A stretch of 64,000 nucleotides of DNA from Ochrobactrum chromiisoli (GTDB taxonomy: Bacteria; Pseudomonadota; Alphaproteobacteria; Rhizobiales; Rhizobiaceae), in the NCBI RefSeq assembly GCF_026241335.1, contig NZ_JAPHAV010000018.1, forward strand, positions 1 through 64,000. Direction: 5' to 3'. The stretch's first letter is position 1, and every line of letters begins with the position of its first letter. The notes beneath the pieces were generated by a model, which saw only the letters and a program-made list of their open reading frames with translations, made no database searches and had not been told where the DNA came from. Below are positions 26,641-36,498 of the stretch, one piece after another. The translations under genes were made by a program, and so were the position numbers.

Positions 26641-27525
26641 ATGGGTTCAGCGAACATTCCGAGCAATTATGAAGAACTGATCAAGCTCATTCACGAGCAG
26701 CATGATCAGATGAGCAAGACCTATCAGCGCATCTCCGTATTCCTGACGCAAAATCCGAACGACGTCGCTGTCCAGTCGGTCAACGCCATCGCGGAACGAT
26801 GCGGGATTCATGCGTCCAGCTTTGTGCGTTTTGCCCAGTCACTCGGTTACAAGGGCTTCAAGGAACTGCAGGTTCTATTCCAGCAAAGGTTGGCCACAGC
26901 AGCACCGGGATTCGAAGCCCGCGTCAGGGCACTGGAAACTGAATTGCGACAGAGCAGCGACCATTCGGAAATAAGCCTGCTCCGTGAACTGGTTGTGCGC
27001 GATATCGCCTCCCTGCAGGAATTGCTGGAGGATATTTCACAGGAATATCTGACCTATGCCGCCGACGCTCTGTTCAAGGCGGATACAATCTATCTGCTCG
27101 GACAGCTACGCTCTGAGCCTGTCGTTGAGCTTTTGCGCTATGTCCTGACAATGCTTGGCAAGCGCTGCGTTCTGCTCAGTTCCTCCGGTGGGCTCGCCAC
27201 GCATATGGCTAGGACGATGCGCAACAACGATGTGCTGGTGGCAGTGTCGTTCCGCTCTTACGCCAATGAAGTCGTGAACATCGTCGAGGAAGCGGGTGCC
27301 AAGGGAATAGAGATCGTTGCGATCACAGACAGCACGCTTTCGCCGCTGGCAAAATCCGCCCGGGTGCTCTTTGCTGTTCCCGAACATGACTACACATTTT
27401 CTCGCTCGCTCGCTGCACCCATGTGTCTGGCGCAAGCTCTGGTCGTTGCCGTGGCAGCGCGGGTACAGCATGATCATTCGGCCCCTCGAATTCCTACCGT
27501 AACAGGTGCCGACGCACGAAAATGA
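26641..27525 (+). CDS. RpiR-family transcriptional regulator (HTH + SIS)
   Basis: This 294-aa protein has an N-terminal RpiR HTH (about 1-80; VAVQSVNAIAERCGIHASSFVRFAQSLGYKGFKELQ) and a C-terminal SIS domain (IYLLGQLRSEPVVELLRYVLTMLGKR, VLVAVSFRSYANEVVNIVEEAGAKG). RpiR proteins sense phosphosugars or cyclitols and often repress iol genes in rhizobia. The start at 26641 follows a GGAG. The TGCAAT-N4-ATTGCA motif before this gene and the other operons of the region fits its operator. The binding motif differs from the GGAA-N6-TTCC sequence reported for Sinorhizobium IolR. Confidence 0.9.
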   Translation: MGSANIPSNYEELIKLIHEQHDQMSKTYQRISVFLTQNPNDVAVQSVNAIAERCGIHASSFVRFAQSLGYKGFKELQVLFQQRLATAAPGFEARVRALETELRQSSDHSEISLLRELVVRDIASLQELLEDISQEYLTYAADALFKADTIYLLGQLRSEPVVELLRYVLTMLGKRCVLLSSSGGLATHMARTMRNNDVLVAVSFRSYANEVVNIVEEAGAKGIEIVAITDSTLSPLAKSARVLFAVPEHDYTFSRSLAAPMCLAQALVVAVAARVQHDHSAPRIPTVTGADARK

Positions 27526-27539
27526 ATGCGGAAATGAAA

Positions 27540-27570
27540 ACGTCCGGTGCACGTGGCACCGGACGTAAAA
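27540..27570 (-). terminator. Terminator of the first sugar ABC operon
   Basis: An 11-bp perfect stem (ACGTCCGGTGC / GCACCGGACGT) with a 5-nt loop lies between the convergent rpiR and binding-protein genes. On the minus strand it is followed by TTTTCATTT, so it ends the ABC operon. Confidence 0.75.
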
Positions 27571-27588
27571 CTGTGAGGTTGACCGTCA

Positions 27589-28536
27589 TCAGTATGGGGA
27601 ATCCGGGAAGTAGAACTCCGCAGCATTCTCCTTCGTGATGAGCGGGCTGCCAAGCACATAGCGACCGGTAATTGGTGCCTGCGTAGCGTACTTCATGGTC
27701 GTCAATTCAATTGCCGGGATGATCAGCGTCGGCGGATAGAAAATGTCTGCGTCCACATGGTCGGAGCCATCCATTACCATCTTCACGACCTTGTTCATGC
27801 CAGAGCCGCCAAGCACTGCGACATTTTTCCTGCCAGATTGCTTGATCGCCTCCATTGCACCTAAAGCTGCATCGTCATCTCCCGCCCAAACGCCGTCGAT
27901 CTGGGGGAAGCGCTGCAGCATGTCCTGCATCACTTCGAAACTCTTGTCGGGGTTCCAGTTCCCATACTGCATATCAAGAACCTCGATCTTCGTTCCTTTC
28001 AGGACGTCGTTGAACGCTTCGATGCGAATATTGTCGATGGCCGTCGGAATACCGCGCAAAACCACGATTTTTGCGCCGTCAGGGAATTTTCCCTTGAAGT
28101 ATTCGGCGGCTACCTTGCCATATTCGGGATTGTCGCCACCCACGTAGAGGTTCTCTATACCCGGTTCTGAAAGCCCGCGATCGACGACGGTAACGAAAAC
28201 GCCTTTCTGCTTAATGGTCTTGACGGGCTCGGTGAGAGGATCCGATTCCATGGGCAAAACGACGAGCGCCTTGATCCCGCGCGCCATCATGTCCTCTATA
28301 TCGTTGACCTGCTGCGTGGCACTCGATGATGTCGTCAGCACGAAGTCGACATTTGGAAACGCCTTCTTCATCGCATCAATCGTGCGTTTTGTATGGTAGT
28401 TCAATCCCCCGGTCCAGCCATGCGTGGCGGCCGGGATCGACACACCGATCAGCGTGTCCGCAGCATGTACGGGCATGGCCCAGCCTGCGATCGCGATACT
28501 GACTGCGGCAAAATATGTCCTTATTCTTCCTCGCAT
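27589..28536 (-). CDS. Sugar ABC transporter, periplasmic binding protein (ribose/inositol class)
   Basis: This 315-aa protein has a signal peptide ending MPVHA|AD and a type I periplasmic-binding fold: IGVSIPAATHGWTGGLNYHTKR, VNDIEDMMARGIKALVVLPMESDPLTEPVKTIKQKG, VWAGDDDAALGAMEAIKQSG. Start 28536 has GGAGGAG upstream. It is the last gene of an ATPase-permease-binding protein operon. The binding site looks different from the proteins at 34084 and 37738, so the three systems probably take up different but related sugars. Confidence 0.92.
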   Translation of the reverse strand: MRGRIRTYFAAVSIAIAGWAMPVHAADTLIGVSIPAATHGWTGGLNYHTKRTIDAMKKAFPNVDFVLTTSSSATQQVNDIEDMMARGIKALVVLPMESDPLTEPVKTIKQKGVFVTVVDRGLSEPGIENLYVGGDNPEYGKVAAEYFKGKFPDGAKIVVLRGIPTAIDNIRIEAFNDVLKGTKIEVLDMQYGNWNPDKSFEVMQDMLQRFPQIDGVWAGDDDAALGAMEAIKQSGRKNVAVLGGSGMNKVVKMVMDGSDHVDADIFYPPTLIIPAIELTTMKYATQAPITGRYVLGSPLITKENAAEFYFPDSPY

Positions 28537-28593
28537 GTTTCGTCTCCTCCTGTGATCGATAGTTCATGGATGCGGCACTGCCGATGTCCCAAC

Positions 28594-29607
28594 TCAATCG
28601 GGCGCTCTGTTCCGTTGCAAAAGCACGGCGATGATGATGATGACGCCTTGAAAGGCTCCGTTGAGATATGGACTAACAACGCCCGTCAGATTGAGGATAT
28701 TGGCAATAAAACCCAGGATCAGCACACCGACGATGGTGCCCCAAATGCGCCCATAACCGCCCGCTAGCGCCGTACCGCCGATGATGACCGAAGCGATTGC
28801 CTCAAGCTCCCACATCAGACCCGTCGAAGGTGTGGCCGATCCAAGACGCGGCACGTAGATAACCGTGGCAATGGCGACGCAAATTCCCTGGATCACATAA
28901 GTGGCGATGCGCACCCCATCGACCGGAATGGCTGAAAACCGCGCGACATTGCGATTGGAACCGATGGCCGCGGTGTGGCGACCGAAACGCGTTTTCCACA
29001 AAACGAGTTCGGCAGCGATCGCGATCACGATTAGCACGATCACGGGGATAGGGATTCCCAGTACGGCATCGTAGTAAATCGGGCGCACGGCATCGCGCAG
29101 CGAAAAATTCAGTGAGATCGCGCCACCGTCGGAAAGCCAGGTCACGAGCGCGCGAAAGATGCCCATTGTACCAAGCGTGACAATGAAAGCCTCGACACGA
29201 CCCTTGACGACCATGGCTCCATTAAGGAAGCCCGCCGAACCACCGAGAAGCAAGGAAACCGCGATCCCGGCAATCACCACAAACCAGCCTGTGTCGGACC
29301 AGTCCGCCAAGGCGTTCATCGCCATGATGGTAAGACCAGCGATTAGCGCCGACAGCGAACCGACCGAAAGATCAAGGCCCCCAGCAGTTATCACAAAGGT
29401 CGCACCGATGGCGATGATGCCTATGATCGCGCTGCGGGTGAAGACATTGGTCAGGTTTTCGTAGGTGAGGAAACTATCACTCATCAGAAGGCCGATCAGC
29501 ATCAACAGTACAAGTGCCAGCAACGGTCCCGTAGAAGTGAGTATCCTCGACAGAGCCGCGCGGTTCTCCGCAGCTGCACCGGTCGTTTCAGCGGTTCGAT
29601 CAGACAT
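28594..29607 (-). CDS. Sugar ABC transporter, permease (RbsC-like)
   Basis: This permease of about 337 aa has eight or more hydrophobic segments and the family block IGATFVITAGGLDLSVGSLSALIAG (the GGIDLSVG motif of BPD_transp_2). The late block IASVIIGGTALAGGYGRIWGTIVGVLILG is also typical. The start at 29607 has GGAGG upstream and overlaps the ATPase stop. Confidence 0.92.
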   Translation of the reverse strand: MSDRTAETTGAAAENRAALSRILTSTGPLLALVLLMLIGLLMSDSFLTYENLTNVFTRSAIIGIIAIGATFVITAGGLDLSVGSLSALIAGLTIMAMNALADWSDTGWFVVIAGIAVSLLLGGSAGFLNGAMVVKGRVEAFIVTLGTMGIFRALVTWLSDGGAISLNFSLRDAVRPIYYDAVLGIPIPVIVLIVIAIAAELVLWKTRFGRHTAAIGSNRNVARFSAIPVDGVRIATYVIQGICVAIATVIYVPRLGSATPSTGLMWELEAIASVIIGGTALAGGYGRIWGTIVGVLILGFIANILNLTGVVSPYLNGAFQGVIIIIAVLLQRNRAPD

Positions 29608-31096
29608 GCTGCATTTCCTCCTGCAACCCCATCGCGAAGCGAATGATCGCCTGCTCACTAATTTCGCCGTTTCGCAGTTCGCCGGTGATACGGCCTTGAC
29701 GCATGACGAGAACCCGATCCGCGAGCCCCACTATCTCCTGCATCTCGGAGGAAATGACGACGACGCCTTTTCCTGCCTCCGCGAGACGAGCAATGACTTC
29801 ATAGATCTGCTGTTTGGCCCCTATATCGACGCCGCGCGTAGGTTCATCGAAAACCACAATCTCGGGCTCGATCGCCAGCGTCTTCGCGATCAGGACCTTT
29901 TGCTGGTTGCCACCGCTCAAGGCGCCGACCATCCCGTCGAGACGGGTACCGCGGATATCGTAAGCGCGCACCGCTTCCTGAAAGCCGCGCCGTTCGGCTG
30001 CCGCATCGATCCAGCCCGGCCCGGCAAGTGCGCCCTTCACAAGTGCCACATTCTGCGCAATGGACTGGGTGAGCAGCAGGCCTTTGCCCTTTCGGTCTTC
30101 GGTCAGATAGGCGAGCCCCAACCGCCAGGCGTCACGTGCATTCGGCAGGGCCCGATCCCGGCCACATACCCGGAAATGTTGGCAAGAGGCAGGTCGCAGG
30201 CCGAACAGCGCCTCGAAAAGCTCGGTCCTGCCCGACCCGACGAGACCGGATAGTCCGAGAATTTCGCCGCGCCTTATCGCGAGTGATACATTGCTCACCG
30301 CACCTGGAGAAGTGAGGTTGCAGACCTCCATCAGCACGTCTCCATCACGGGCCGAGCGTCGTGCCGGATATATTTCCGAAAGCGGGCGGCCCACCATGGC
30401 TTCGGCCATGTCTTTCTGCGAAATCTGGGGGACGTCTTCCACGCGCACGATCCGTCCGTCGCGCAGCACAGCGACACGGTCGGCGATCTCCTCGACCTCG
30501 TCGAGACGATGTGACGTGAAGATCACCGCTCCGCCTCCTTCCGTGAAAGCACGAATACGCTCGAAAAGCCTTGCAGCTTCCATTGCCGAAAGAACAGCTG
30601 TCGGTTCATCCATAAGAATGATTTTCGGACGGCGGGCGAAAGCCTTGGCCAATTCGATCATCTGCCAGTCGGAAACGGGAAGGTCGCGAAGACGCGCCTT
30701 CGGCGAAGCCGATGAACCGAGTTCCGCGAGCATCCGCGCGGCCTCCGCCTCGCTCGCACGGCGGTCGATGAAAGGACCACGGACGATCTCACGCCCGAGA
30801 AAGACATTTTCCGCCACGCTGAGATGGGGAGCCAGGCAGAATTCCTGATGAACCATGACGATGCCGGCCTGTTCGGCCGCAACCAATGTGGCGGGTGCCG
30901 GCGCACCGTCGAACGTTATCCTTCCCGTGCTAGGCGCCATCAGACCTGCCGCGATGCGCATCAGCGTGGATTTTCCCGCGCCGTTCTCGCCGACGAGTGC
31001 CACCACCTGCCCTTTGTCCACATCAAGGTCGATGCTCTGAAGCACCGGGATGCCAGCAAACGTCTTGGCAACCTTCTCGAATGAGAGGAGAGCCAT
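29600..31096 (-). CDS. Sugar ABC transporter, duplicated ATP-binding protein (RbsA/MglA type)
   Basis: This protein of about 498 aa has two ABC domains. The first has Walker [32 protein letters not shown] and Walker B ILMDEPTAVLS; its signature is degenerate (LPVSDWQMIELAKAFA). The second has SGLVGSGRTELFEALFG in place of Walker A, signature [16 protein letters not shown] and VVFDEPTRGVDIGAK. This is the usual asymmetric layout of the family. ATG 31096 is taken as start; a GTG lies 9 nt upstream. It heads its operon, 117 bp after a TGCAAT-N4-ATTGCA site. Confidence 0.92.
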   Translation of the reverse strand: MALLSFEKVAKTFAGIPVLQSIDLDVDKGQVVALVGENGAGKSTLMRIAAGLMAPSTGRITFDGAPAPATLVAAEQAGIVMVHQEFCLAPHLSVAENVFLGREIVRGPFIDRRASEAEAARMLAELGSSASPKARLRDLPVSDWQMIELAKAFARRPKIILMDEPTAVLSAMEAARLFERIRAFTEGGGAVIFTSHRLDEVEEIADRVAVLRDGRIVRVEDVPQISQKDMAEAMVGRPLSEIYPARRSARDGDVLMEVCNLTSPGAVSNVSLAIRRGEILGLSGLVGSGRTELFEALFGLRPASCQHFRVCGRDRALPNARDAWRLGLAYLTEDRKGKGLLLTQSIAQNVALVKGALAGPGWIDAAAERRGFQEAVRAYDIRGTRLDGMVGALSGGNQQKVLIAKTLAIEPEIVVFDEPTRGVDIGAKQQIYEVIARLAEAGKGVVVISSEMQEIVGLADRVLVMRQGRITGELRNGEISEQAIIRFAMGLQEEMQHV

Positions 31097-31212
31097 GGTC
31101 AGCACAAACGCGTGGCAGAAAACGACACGCTATGACTAGCGCGCCAGAGGCCGCATATCCGTGGCTTTGTAGGTAGCCTCACTTCATGCATTGCAGTCCC
31201 TCCCAACAATAA

Positions 31213-31228
31213 TGCAATACTAATTGCA
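31213..31228. promoter_or_regulatory. Inverted repeat TGCAAT-N4-ATTGCA (site C), likely RpiR operator
   Basis: A perfect copy (TGCAATACTAATTGCA) upstream of the ATPase-permease-binding protein operon that ends at 27589. It is within a 334-bp intergenic stretch (31106-31439) that otherwise holds only the terminator at 31387. Confidence 0.72.
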
Positions 31229-31386
31229 GAATAAATAATATGTCAATAAAAGCTTCTATCCCTGGCTGGACTTTGCGACTAGTCCGACAATTTTGACGCT
31301 CGGTATCTATGCCGAGAGCCCCGCAACAGGGTATCCAGGCCGTTATGGTCCCGGGAATGTATCAAAATGACGTCGGGGAACACGAA

Positions 31387-31414
31387 AGCCCTGCGGTATC
31401 AGGACCGCAGGGCT
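31387..31414 (-). terminator. Terminator of the second sugar ABC operon
   Basis: An 11-bp perfect stem (AGCCCTGCGGT / ACCGCAGGGCT) with a 6-nt loop, 26 nt after the permease stop on the minus strand, followed there by TTCGTGTTC, a modest U-rich tail. Confidence 0.65.
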
Positions 31415-31439
31415 GTTCATTGAATACGAATGGTTGGCA

Positions 31440-32453
31440 TCAATTCTTCGCGCTACGGGCCTTTTGCCGATAGACATCCACAATGACCGCAGTGACGATT
31501 ATAAGGCCTTTGATGATTTCCTGATAATAGGCGTCAACGCGAAGAAATGTGAAACCCGAAAGCATCAGTCCCAGGATGACGGTTCCGATCACAGTTCCAA
31601 AAATCCGCCCACGTCCGCCTGAAAGGGAAGTTCCACCGATAACTGCGGCTGCGATGGCGTCAAGTTCGTACATCATACCCATCCCTGCCTGTGCTGTCTC
31701 GGCCCGGGCAGCGGTAACGATACCCGCCAATCCGGAAAGAAGCCCCGCTATAGCATAGACCTTGATGATATGGGTCTGAACGTTGATGCCGGACACACGG
31801 GCGGCCTGCGCATTTGCTCCGATCGCATAAGTGAACTTGCCATAGCGGGTGTAGCGCAACGCAATATGGAAGATAATCGCCACCACGAGAAATATGGCGA
31901 CGGGCCACGCGCCGCTGCCGATGGCCGCAAAGCTATCCGTCGGAAACGAAATCGGCTGACCCTTCGTATACCATTTCGCAATGCCCCTGGCGGTGACCAT
32001 CATGCCAAGCGTGGCGATAAATGGAGGAATCCCGGTGCGTGCGATCAGGACACCATTGATGATTCCCGCAAGTAGACCAAGGCCAAGGCCGATCGCCAGC
32101 GGTACGATGACCGGCAGGTCCGTCAAGGCTGGATATATTGCGCGGGAATAGCTGCCTGCCTGAGCGAAACTCATTGCAATCATGGCGGTCATGGCGACCA
32201 CAGAACCCGAACTGAGGTCAATGCCGCCCGTAATGATGACCTGTGTCACCCCAACAGCGATGATACCGACGACCGAGACCTGCAATATCATAATTGTCAA
32301 ACGTTGTGGATTCATCAGGAAGCTTTGCCCCTGAAAAATCCAGCCAAGAATCTCAAAGACCAACGCCACGCCGATCAGAACGCTTAGAATGTTCACTTCC
32401 TGCGGCAGTTTGCGCTTTTGCTCCCCAACCGGCTCGATTTTCATACTATCCAT
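31440..32453 (-). CDS. Sugar ABC transporter, permease (RbsC-like)
   Basis: This 337-aa membrane protein has [31 protein letters not shown], the BPD_transp_2 core, with GGIDLSSG in place of GGIDLSVG, and [32 protein letters not shown] near the C-terminus. It starts 10 nt after the ATPase gene. The Ser in GGIDLSSG and the ribose/inositol-type ATPase resemble inositol permeases of rhizobia. Confidence 0.92.
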   Translation of the reverse strand: MDSMKIEPVGEQKRKLPQEVNILSVLIGVALVFEILGWIFQGQSFLMNPQRLTIMILQVSVVGIIAVGVTQVIITGGIDLSSGSVVAMTAMIAMSFAQAGSYSRAIYPALTDLPVIVPLAIGLGLGLLAGIINGVLIARTGIPPFIATLGMMVTARGIAKWYTKGQPISFPTDSFAAIGSGAWPVAIFLVVAIIFHIALRYTRYGKFTYAIGANAQAARVSGINVQTHIIKVYAIAGLLSGLAGIVTAARAETAQAGMGMMYELDAIAAAVIGGTSLSGGRGRIFGTVIGTVILGLMLSGFTFLRVDAYYQEIIKGLIIVTAVIVDVYRQKARSAKN

Positions 32454-32463
32454 TGTTTCCTCT

Positions 32464-33999
32464 TCACCGAGCTGCCAGTTCCATTATCTTCACCTGATCG
32501 GCGTCGGCACGATCAAGAATGCCGGTCATATGGCCCTCGTGCATGACCAGTATCCGGTCCGACATGCCCAGCACTTCGGGCAGTTCGGACGAAATCATGA
32601 TGACAGCGACACCTCGTTGCGCCAGTTGCGATATCAGCCGGTGGATTTCCGCCTTGGCGCCCACATCGATGCCGCGCGTGGGTTCGTCAAGGATGAGAAT
32701 TTCAGGCTGGGTCATTAGCCAGCGTGCGATCAGAACCTTCTGTTGATTACCGCCCGAAAGATTTTCGATCCGCTCGTCGAGGTTGGGTGTTTTCACCCGC
32801 AGCGTCTTGCGCATTTCCTCACATTGAAGTGTCAGCCCCCGCTCATCGACAAACCCGGCGTGGGCATAGTTTTCCTGCAATGCGGCAATCTGCATATTCT
32901 CAAGAATAGAAAGAGGCAGGAAACAGCCGGTTTCCTTTCGGTCCTCCGTCAATAATGCCATGCCTTCCCGCATCGCATCCGAGGGTGCCCGAATATCAGT
33001 TTCTCTTCCGTTGATGCGAATACTACCCGAGGTCGCGGGTGTTACGCCGAACAGGGCTTCGGCTACGTTCGAACGGCCAGAACCGACAAGCCCGGCGACA
33101 CCGAGAATCTCACCGCGCCGCAAATCGAAACTGATATCGTGAAACACACCACGAAGGGTAAGACCGTTTACCGACAATATAACGTCGCCGATCTCGGCCT
33201 TCTCTTTGGGAAACATGTTGGTTATTTCGCGCCCCACCATCATACGGATGATGTCGTCGCGCGTTACATCGGAACTGGCATGAGTGCCTACATAGGAACC
33301 GTCACGGAACACCGAAAATTCGTCCGCGATCTCAAAAAGCTCGTTCATCTTATGGGTGATGTAAACAATCCCGATCCCCCGGGAGCGCAGATCGCGGATG
33401 ATGTCGAACAAATGTTCCACCTCGGTTTCGGTCAATGCGGAAGTCGGTTCATCCATGATCAGGACGCCGGATTCGTAGCTGACGGCCTTGGCGATTTCGA
33501 CCATTTGTCGTTGGGCGATCGTCAACGTGTGAACATCTGCCAGAGGATCGATGTCGATTTTTAACTGTTTGAATAGTGTCCTCGTTCGGTCCGCCATTTC
33601 AGCGTGATCGATAAGCCCGATTGAATTCGTTGGCTCGCGCCTGATCCAGATATTCTCGGCCACGGTCATGAAATTCATGAGAGCGAGCTCCTGATGGATC
33701 ATGGCGATGCCACGTTCCAAAGCATCTCGGGGACTTTTCAGGCTGATATACTCACCGCGAAGGCGTATTTGACCTTCGTCCGGCGTGTAAACGCCTGCAA
33801 TGATCTTCATAAGGGTCGATTTGCCCGCGCCGTTCTCGCCCATCAGCGCGTGAACCGTTCCCGGGCGCAAGCGGAACTGCACATTGTCAAGGGCGACGAC
33901 GCCCGGAAACTCCTTGCGTATTCCCTCAACTTCAAGAAGATAGTCGCCTTGTTGCGCCTTGAATTGTTCAACTGCCTGCATCGTCGTCGTGGAAATCAT
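32464..33999 (-). CDS. Sugar ABC transporter, duplicated ATP-binding protein
   Basis: This protein of about 511 aa has two ABC domains: Walker [34 protein letters not shown] and [15 protein letters not shown] in the first; [32 protein letters not shown] and [15 protein letters not shown] in the second. The start at 33999 is favoured by a purine-rich GGGGATTGAG stretch; in-frame starts at 34029 and 33981 remain possible. It lies between the rhizopine/inositol-type binding protein and its permease. Confidence 0.92.
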   Translation of the reverse strand: MISTTTMQAVEQFKAQQGDYLLEVEGIRKEFPGVVALDNVQFRLRPGTVHALMGENGAGKSTLMKIIAGVYTPDEGQIRLRGEYISLKSPRDALERGIAMIHQELALMNFMTVAENIWIRREPTNSIGLIDHAEMADRTRTLFKQLKIDIDPLADVHTLTIAQRQMVEIAKAVSYESGVLIMDEPTSALTETEVEHLFDIIRDLRSRGIGIVYITHKMNELFEIADEFSVFRDGSYVGTHASSDVTRDDIIRMMVGREITNMFPKEKAEIGDVILSVNGLTLRGVFHDISFDLRRGEILGVAGLVGSGRSNVAEALFGVTPATSGSIRINGRETDIRAPSDAMREGMALLTEDRKETGCFLPLSILENMQIAALQENYAHAGFVDERGLTLQCEEMRKTLRVKTPNLDERIENLSGGNQQKVLIARWLMTQPEILILDEPTRGIDVGAKAEIHRLISQLAQRGVAVIMISSELPEVLGMSDRILVMHEGHMTGILDRADADQVKIMELAAR

Positions 34000-34054
34000 T
34001 TGCTCAATCCCCAATGCGCTGCCGAGCAAATCGTTTGTTTTGCCCCATGGGATT

Positions 34055-34075
34055 GGCGCCGGGCATTCCGGCGCC
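34055..34075 (-). terminator. Intercistronic hairpin after the binding-protein gene
   Basis: An 8-bp perfect stem (GGCGCCGG / CCGGCGCC) with a 5-nt loop lies 8 nt past the binding-protein stop, before the ATPase. No U-tract follows. It probably protects the binding-protein mRNA and lowers ATPase/permease expression. Confidence 0.55.
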
Positions 34076-34083
34076 GCTCGTTT

Positions 34084-35013
34084 TCAGTTTTTGGATTTGT
34101 ACTGCGCGAGATTCTCTGGCGTCACGAGTTCGAACGGAACGACCACCTTTTGCTCGAACAGCTGCCCGCGCGCGATTTTCAGGACCGTGTCCAGCGCACC
34201 TTCACCCTGCCCTTTGGCCGATTGATAAACTGTAACGTCGAGATCGCCGGCTTCCATTGCGCCCAAAGCGTCCTGCGTAGCATCGACACCACCGACGATG
34301 ACGCCCTTCATGTCAACGCCAGCAGACTTCATCGCCTGGATGGCACCGAGCGCCATTTCGTCGTTGTTCGAGATCACGGCGGCGGGCTTCATACCGGACG
34401 TTATCCAGTTGGTCATGAGATCGATAGCAGGCGTTCGCATCCAGTTCGCCGATTGTGAATCGAGCACCTTTATGTCCTTGCATGCATCGGATTTGAGAAC
34501 TTCCTCTGTTGCTTTCGTGCGGCCTCGCTGTCCAGTAGTGCCGAGTTGGCCCATAAGAATGACGGCATCGCCTTTTCCACCGAGTAAACGGCATATTTCC
34601 GTGGCTTCGAGCCGTCCCGCCTGCTCCTCATCGGAACCAACCCATGCCTGTTTTTCAGGGAATTCATCCATATTTGCAGGCAGCATATTCACGAATACGA
34701 GAGGTACCCCTGCTCTTTCGGCAATCTTCGACATTGCCCGGCCCGAATCCGCATCAACGAGCATCGTAATAATGCCGTCGACACCTGATGCCGCGAAGTT
34801 TTCGATCTGGGACTGCTGGCGCGCTATATCGCCCTGCGCATCCTCCATCTGCACTTCGACGCCGACTTCGCCGGCGTGACGCTGAATGTTGTGGCGCAGG
34901 ACGGTCAAAAAATTGTCGTCGAATAACGACATCGCAACACCGATCTTTTCGGCATGAGCCTGCCCTGCTAGTACCGCGCAAAACGCGGCCGCAAACGTAA
35001 TCTTCCTAATCAT
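34084..35013 (-). CDS. Rhizopine/inositol-type ABC substrate-binding protein
   Basis: This 309-aa protein has a signal peptide ending AGQAHA|E and starts its mature part KIGVAMSLFDDNFLTVLRHNIQRHA, a block typical of rhizopine (MocB/IntA) and inositol-binding proteins. Other blocks are GVDGIITMLVDADSGRAMSKIAERAGVPLVFVNMLP and AVISNNDEMALGAIQAMKSAG. Start 35013 has a GGAGGAG upstream. Beside iolG, iolE and iolD homologues this points to uptake of an inositol or an inosamine. It heads the binding protein-ATPase-permease operon. Confidence 0.9.
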   Translation of the reverse strand: MIRKITFAAAFCAVLAGQAHAEKIGVAMSLFDDNFLTVLRHNIQRHAGEVGVEVQMEDAQGDIARQQSQIENFAASGVDGIITMLVDADSGRAMSKIAERAGVPLVFVNMLPANMDEFPEKQAWVGSDEEQAGRLEATEICRLLGGKGDAVILMGQLGTTGQRGRTKATEEVLKSDACKDIKVLDSQSANWMRTPAIDLMTNWITSGMKPAAVISNNDEMALGAIQAMKSAGVDMKGVIVGGVDATQDALGAMEAGDLDVTVYQSAKGQGEGALDTVLKIARGQLFEQKVVVPFELVTPENLAQYKSKN

Positions 35014-35451
35014 GCTGTTCGCTCCTCCTCAGCGTCTATCGGGGACGCCTCCCTGATCTTTCGACGCCACCGCCTGTCTGGAGGCAATGCGGCGCCATCG
35101 TCCGGCCGCTTGGTTCGTGCGGTCGGAACGTTCAGTCGTCATCATTCGAAAGCGAATGAGAAAGCCTTACCCATCATGGCGGTTTGAATATCCGCCATTT
35201 CTACCGACAACGGGCAACCTCCTGCTCCCGATAGCATCATAGCCACGGTAAAATAACATTTCAACAAAAATTGCAGAAATTATTTCTTGCAATATCTGTT
35301 CTCGATGCGATATCCAGCTGACAAACCCCAGCCATCGCAAATCAGGAACTGAAATGTCTCCTTGGGGCTGGCCGATGGGCGCGAATGGGCCATCTCCAGC
35401 TACGCGGGCACTTATGTGACACGAGCGGTTTCGCTCGACCATAAAATCCTT
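35014..35451. other. Intergenic region upstream of the rhizopine/inositol-type ABC operon
   Basis: The 438 bp between the binding-protein start and the hydroxyacid dehydrogenase stop contain the dyad at 35271 and no gene that I can support. Short frames lack recognisable content. Confidence 0.5.
35271..35292. promoter_or_regulatory. Variant dyad TTGCA-GAAAT-T-ATTTC-TTGCAA (site D)
   Basis: The two arms are complementary apart from one extra base. It keeps the TGCA ends of the likely RpiR operator, but with wider spacing. It lies 258 bp before the rhizopine/inositol-type binding-protein gene. It may be a variant operator or a site for another protein. Confidence 0.4.
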
Positions 35452-36498
35452 CTAGGATTTCGCCACCGGACGGCTGCGCATACGTGTCACTGTTTCCCGC
35501 TCGGCGCGTCGACAGATTTGGGGTGGTAGCCCGCGCAGGATAAGTTCCGTATCGGCGAGGACGAGCCTGCCGATCTCCAGAAAGCTCTCTCGCATACCGC
35601 CACTGCGATGACTGGACAGGACCACACCGTCGAGTTGTCGAAGAGGTGCGTCCCCCGGTAGTGGCTCGACGGGATAAACATCTATTCCCGCCCGTACATG
35701 TCTGCTTCGGACCGCACACTCCAGCGCGTCGAAATCGATGATCCCGGCCCGGCTCATGACCAGAACCACCGAACCACGCGGCATCAACGACAACTCACGC
35801 TCACCGATAAAACCCTGGTTCTCGCTGGTGGCACTCGCAAAGAGAAACACGACCTGCGATTGCCGGAACAGATCATCGAGCGAGGATGGAATACAATCCT
35901 GTTCAATGATCCGTCGTTCGGCAAGCCACGGATCGAAAACCCGCACTTGGCAGCGAAAGGGCACCAGCATTTCGCGCAGGCGCCGGCCAAGATCGCCCAA
36001 GCCCACAATACCCACCCGCGCGTCAGTTAAAAGGAAGCTGTCGACATTGCTCGCCACCCCCCATTTTTCCGATCGTGTTCGAAACGCTTGGTGCGTTGCC
36101 GTGATCTCGCGACACAAATCCAGGGCCATGCCGAGCGCCGTCTCCGCGACCGATGTTGCATAGACCGGGCTGGTGTTGAGCACATGGACGCCGTGGTCCA
36201 AACACCAAGTATAGTCGATATTGGGAAGGAAATTGCCTTCGACGTTGAATATGGCCCGCAGGCTGGTCATCTGCGCCAGGCGTTCCGCCGGCAGATCGAT
36301 CTGCCCGATGCAGATCGTCGCTTCCACCAGGGCGGCGTCGAGGTCCGGTTTCGAAAGGCGACGCCCATCCGCATGCACTCGAACGGTTCCCAACTGCGCA
36401 AACCTCGCCATAACGTCCGGCTCGAAGATCATGTCGAGTGTGCGCGGCTCGGGATCCGCGATCAGGATGACGGGTTTACCGGAATTTGTGGCGGTCAT
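35452..36498 (-). CDS. D-isomer-specific 2-hydroxyacid dehydrogenase
   Basis: This 348-aa protein has VGIVGLGDLGRRLREMLVPF (GxGxxG), SVVLVMSRAGIIDFDALE (Arg), IDVYPVEPLPGDAP (Glu) and VVLSSHRSGGMRESF (His), so the R-E-H catalytic set is present, although it is quite divergent from SerA. It overlaps the upstream Gfo/Idh stop by 4 nt and ends the longest minus-strand operon (ATPase-permease-binding protein-Gfo/Idh-this gene). It probably acts on the same imported polyol. Confidence 0.87.
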   Translation of the reverse strand: MTATNSGKPVILIADPEPRTLDMIFEPDVMARFAQLGTVRVHADGRRLSKPDLDAALVEATICIGQIDLPAERLAQMTSLRAIFNVEGNFLPNIDYTWCLDHGVHVLNTSPVYATSVAETALGMALDLCREITATHQAFRTRSEKWGVASNVDSFLLTDARVGIVGLGDLGRRLREMLVPFRCQVRVFDPWLAERRIIEQDCIPSSLDDLFRQSQVVFLFASATSENQGFIGERELSLMPRGSVVLVMSRAGIIDFDALECAVRSRHVRAGIDVYPVEPLPGDAPLRQLDGVVLSSHRSGGMRESFLEIGRLVLADTELILRGLPPQICRRAERETVTRMRSRPVAKS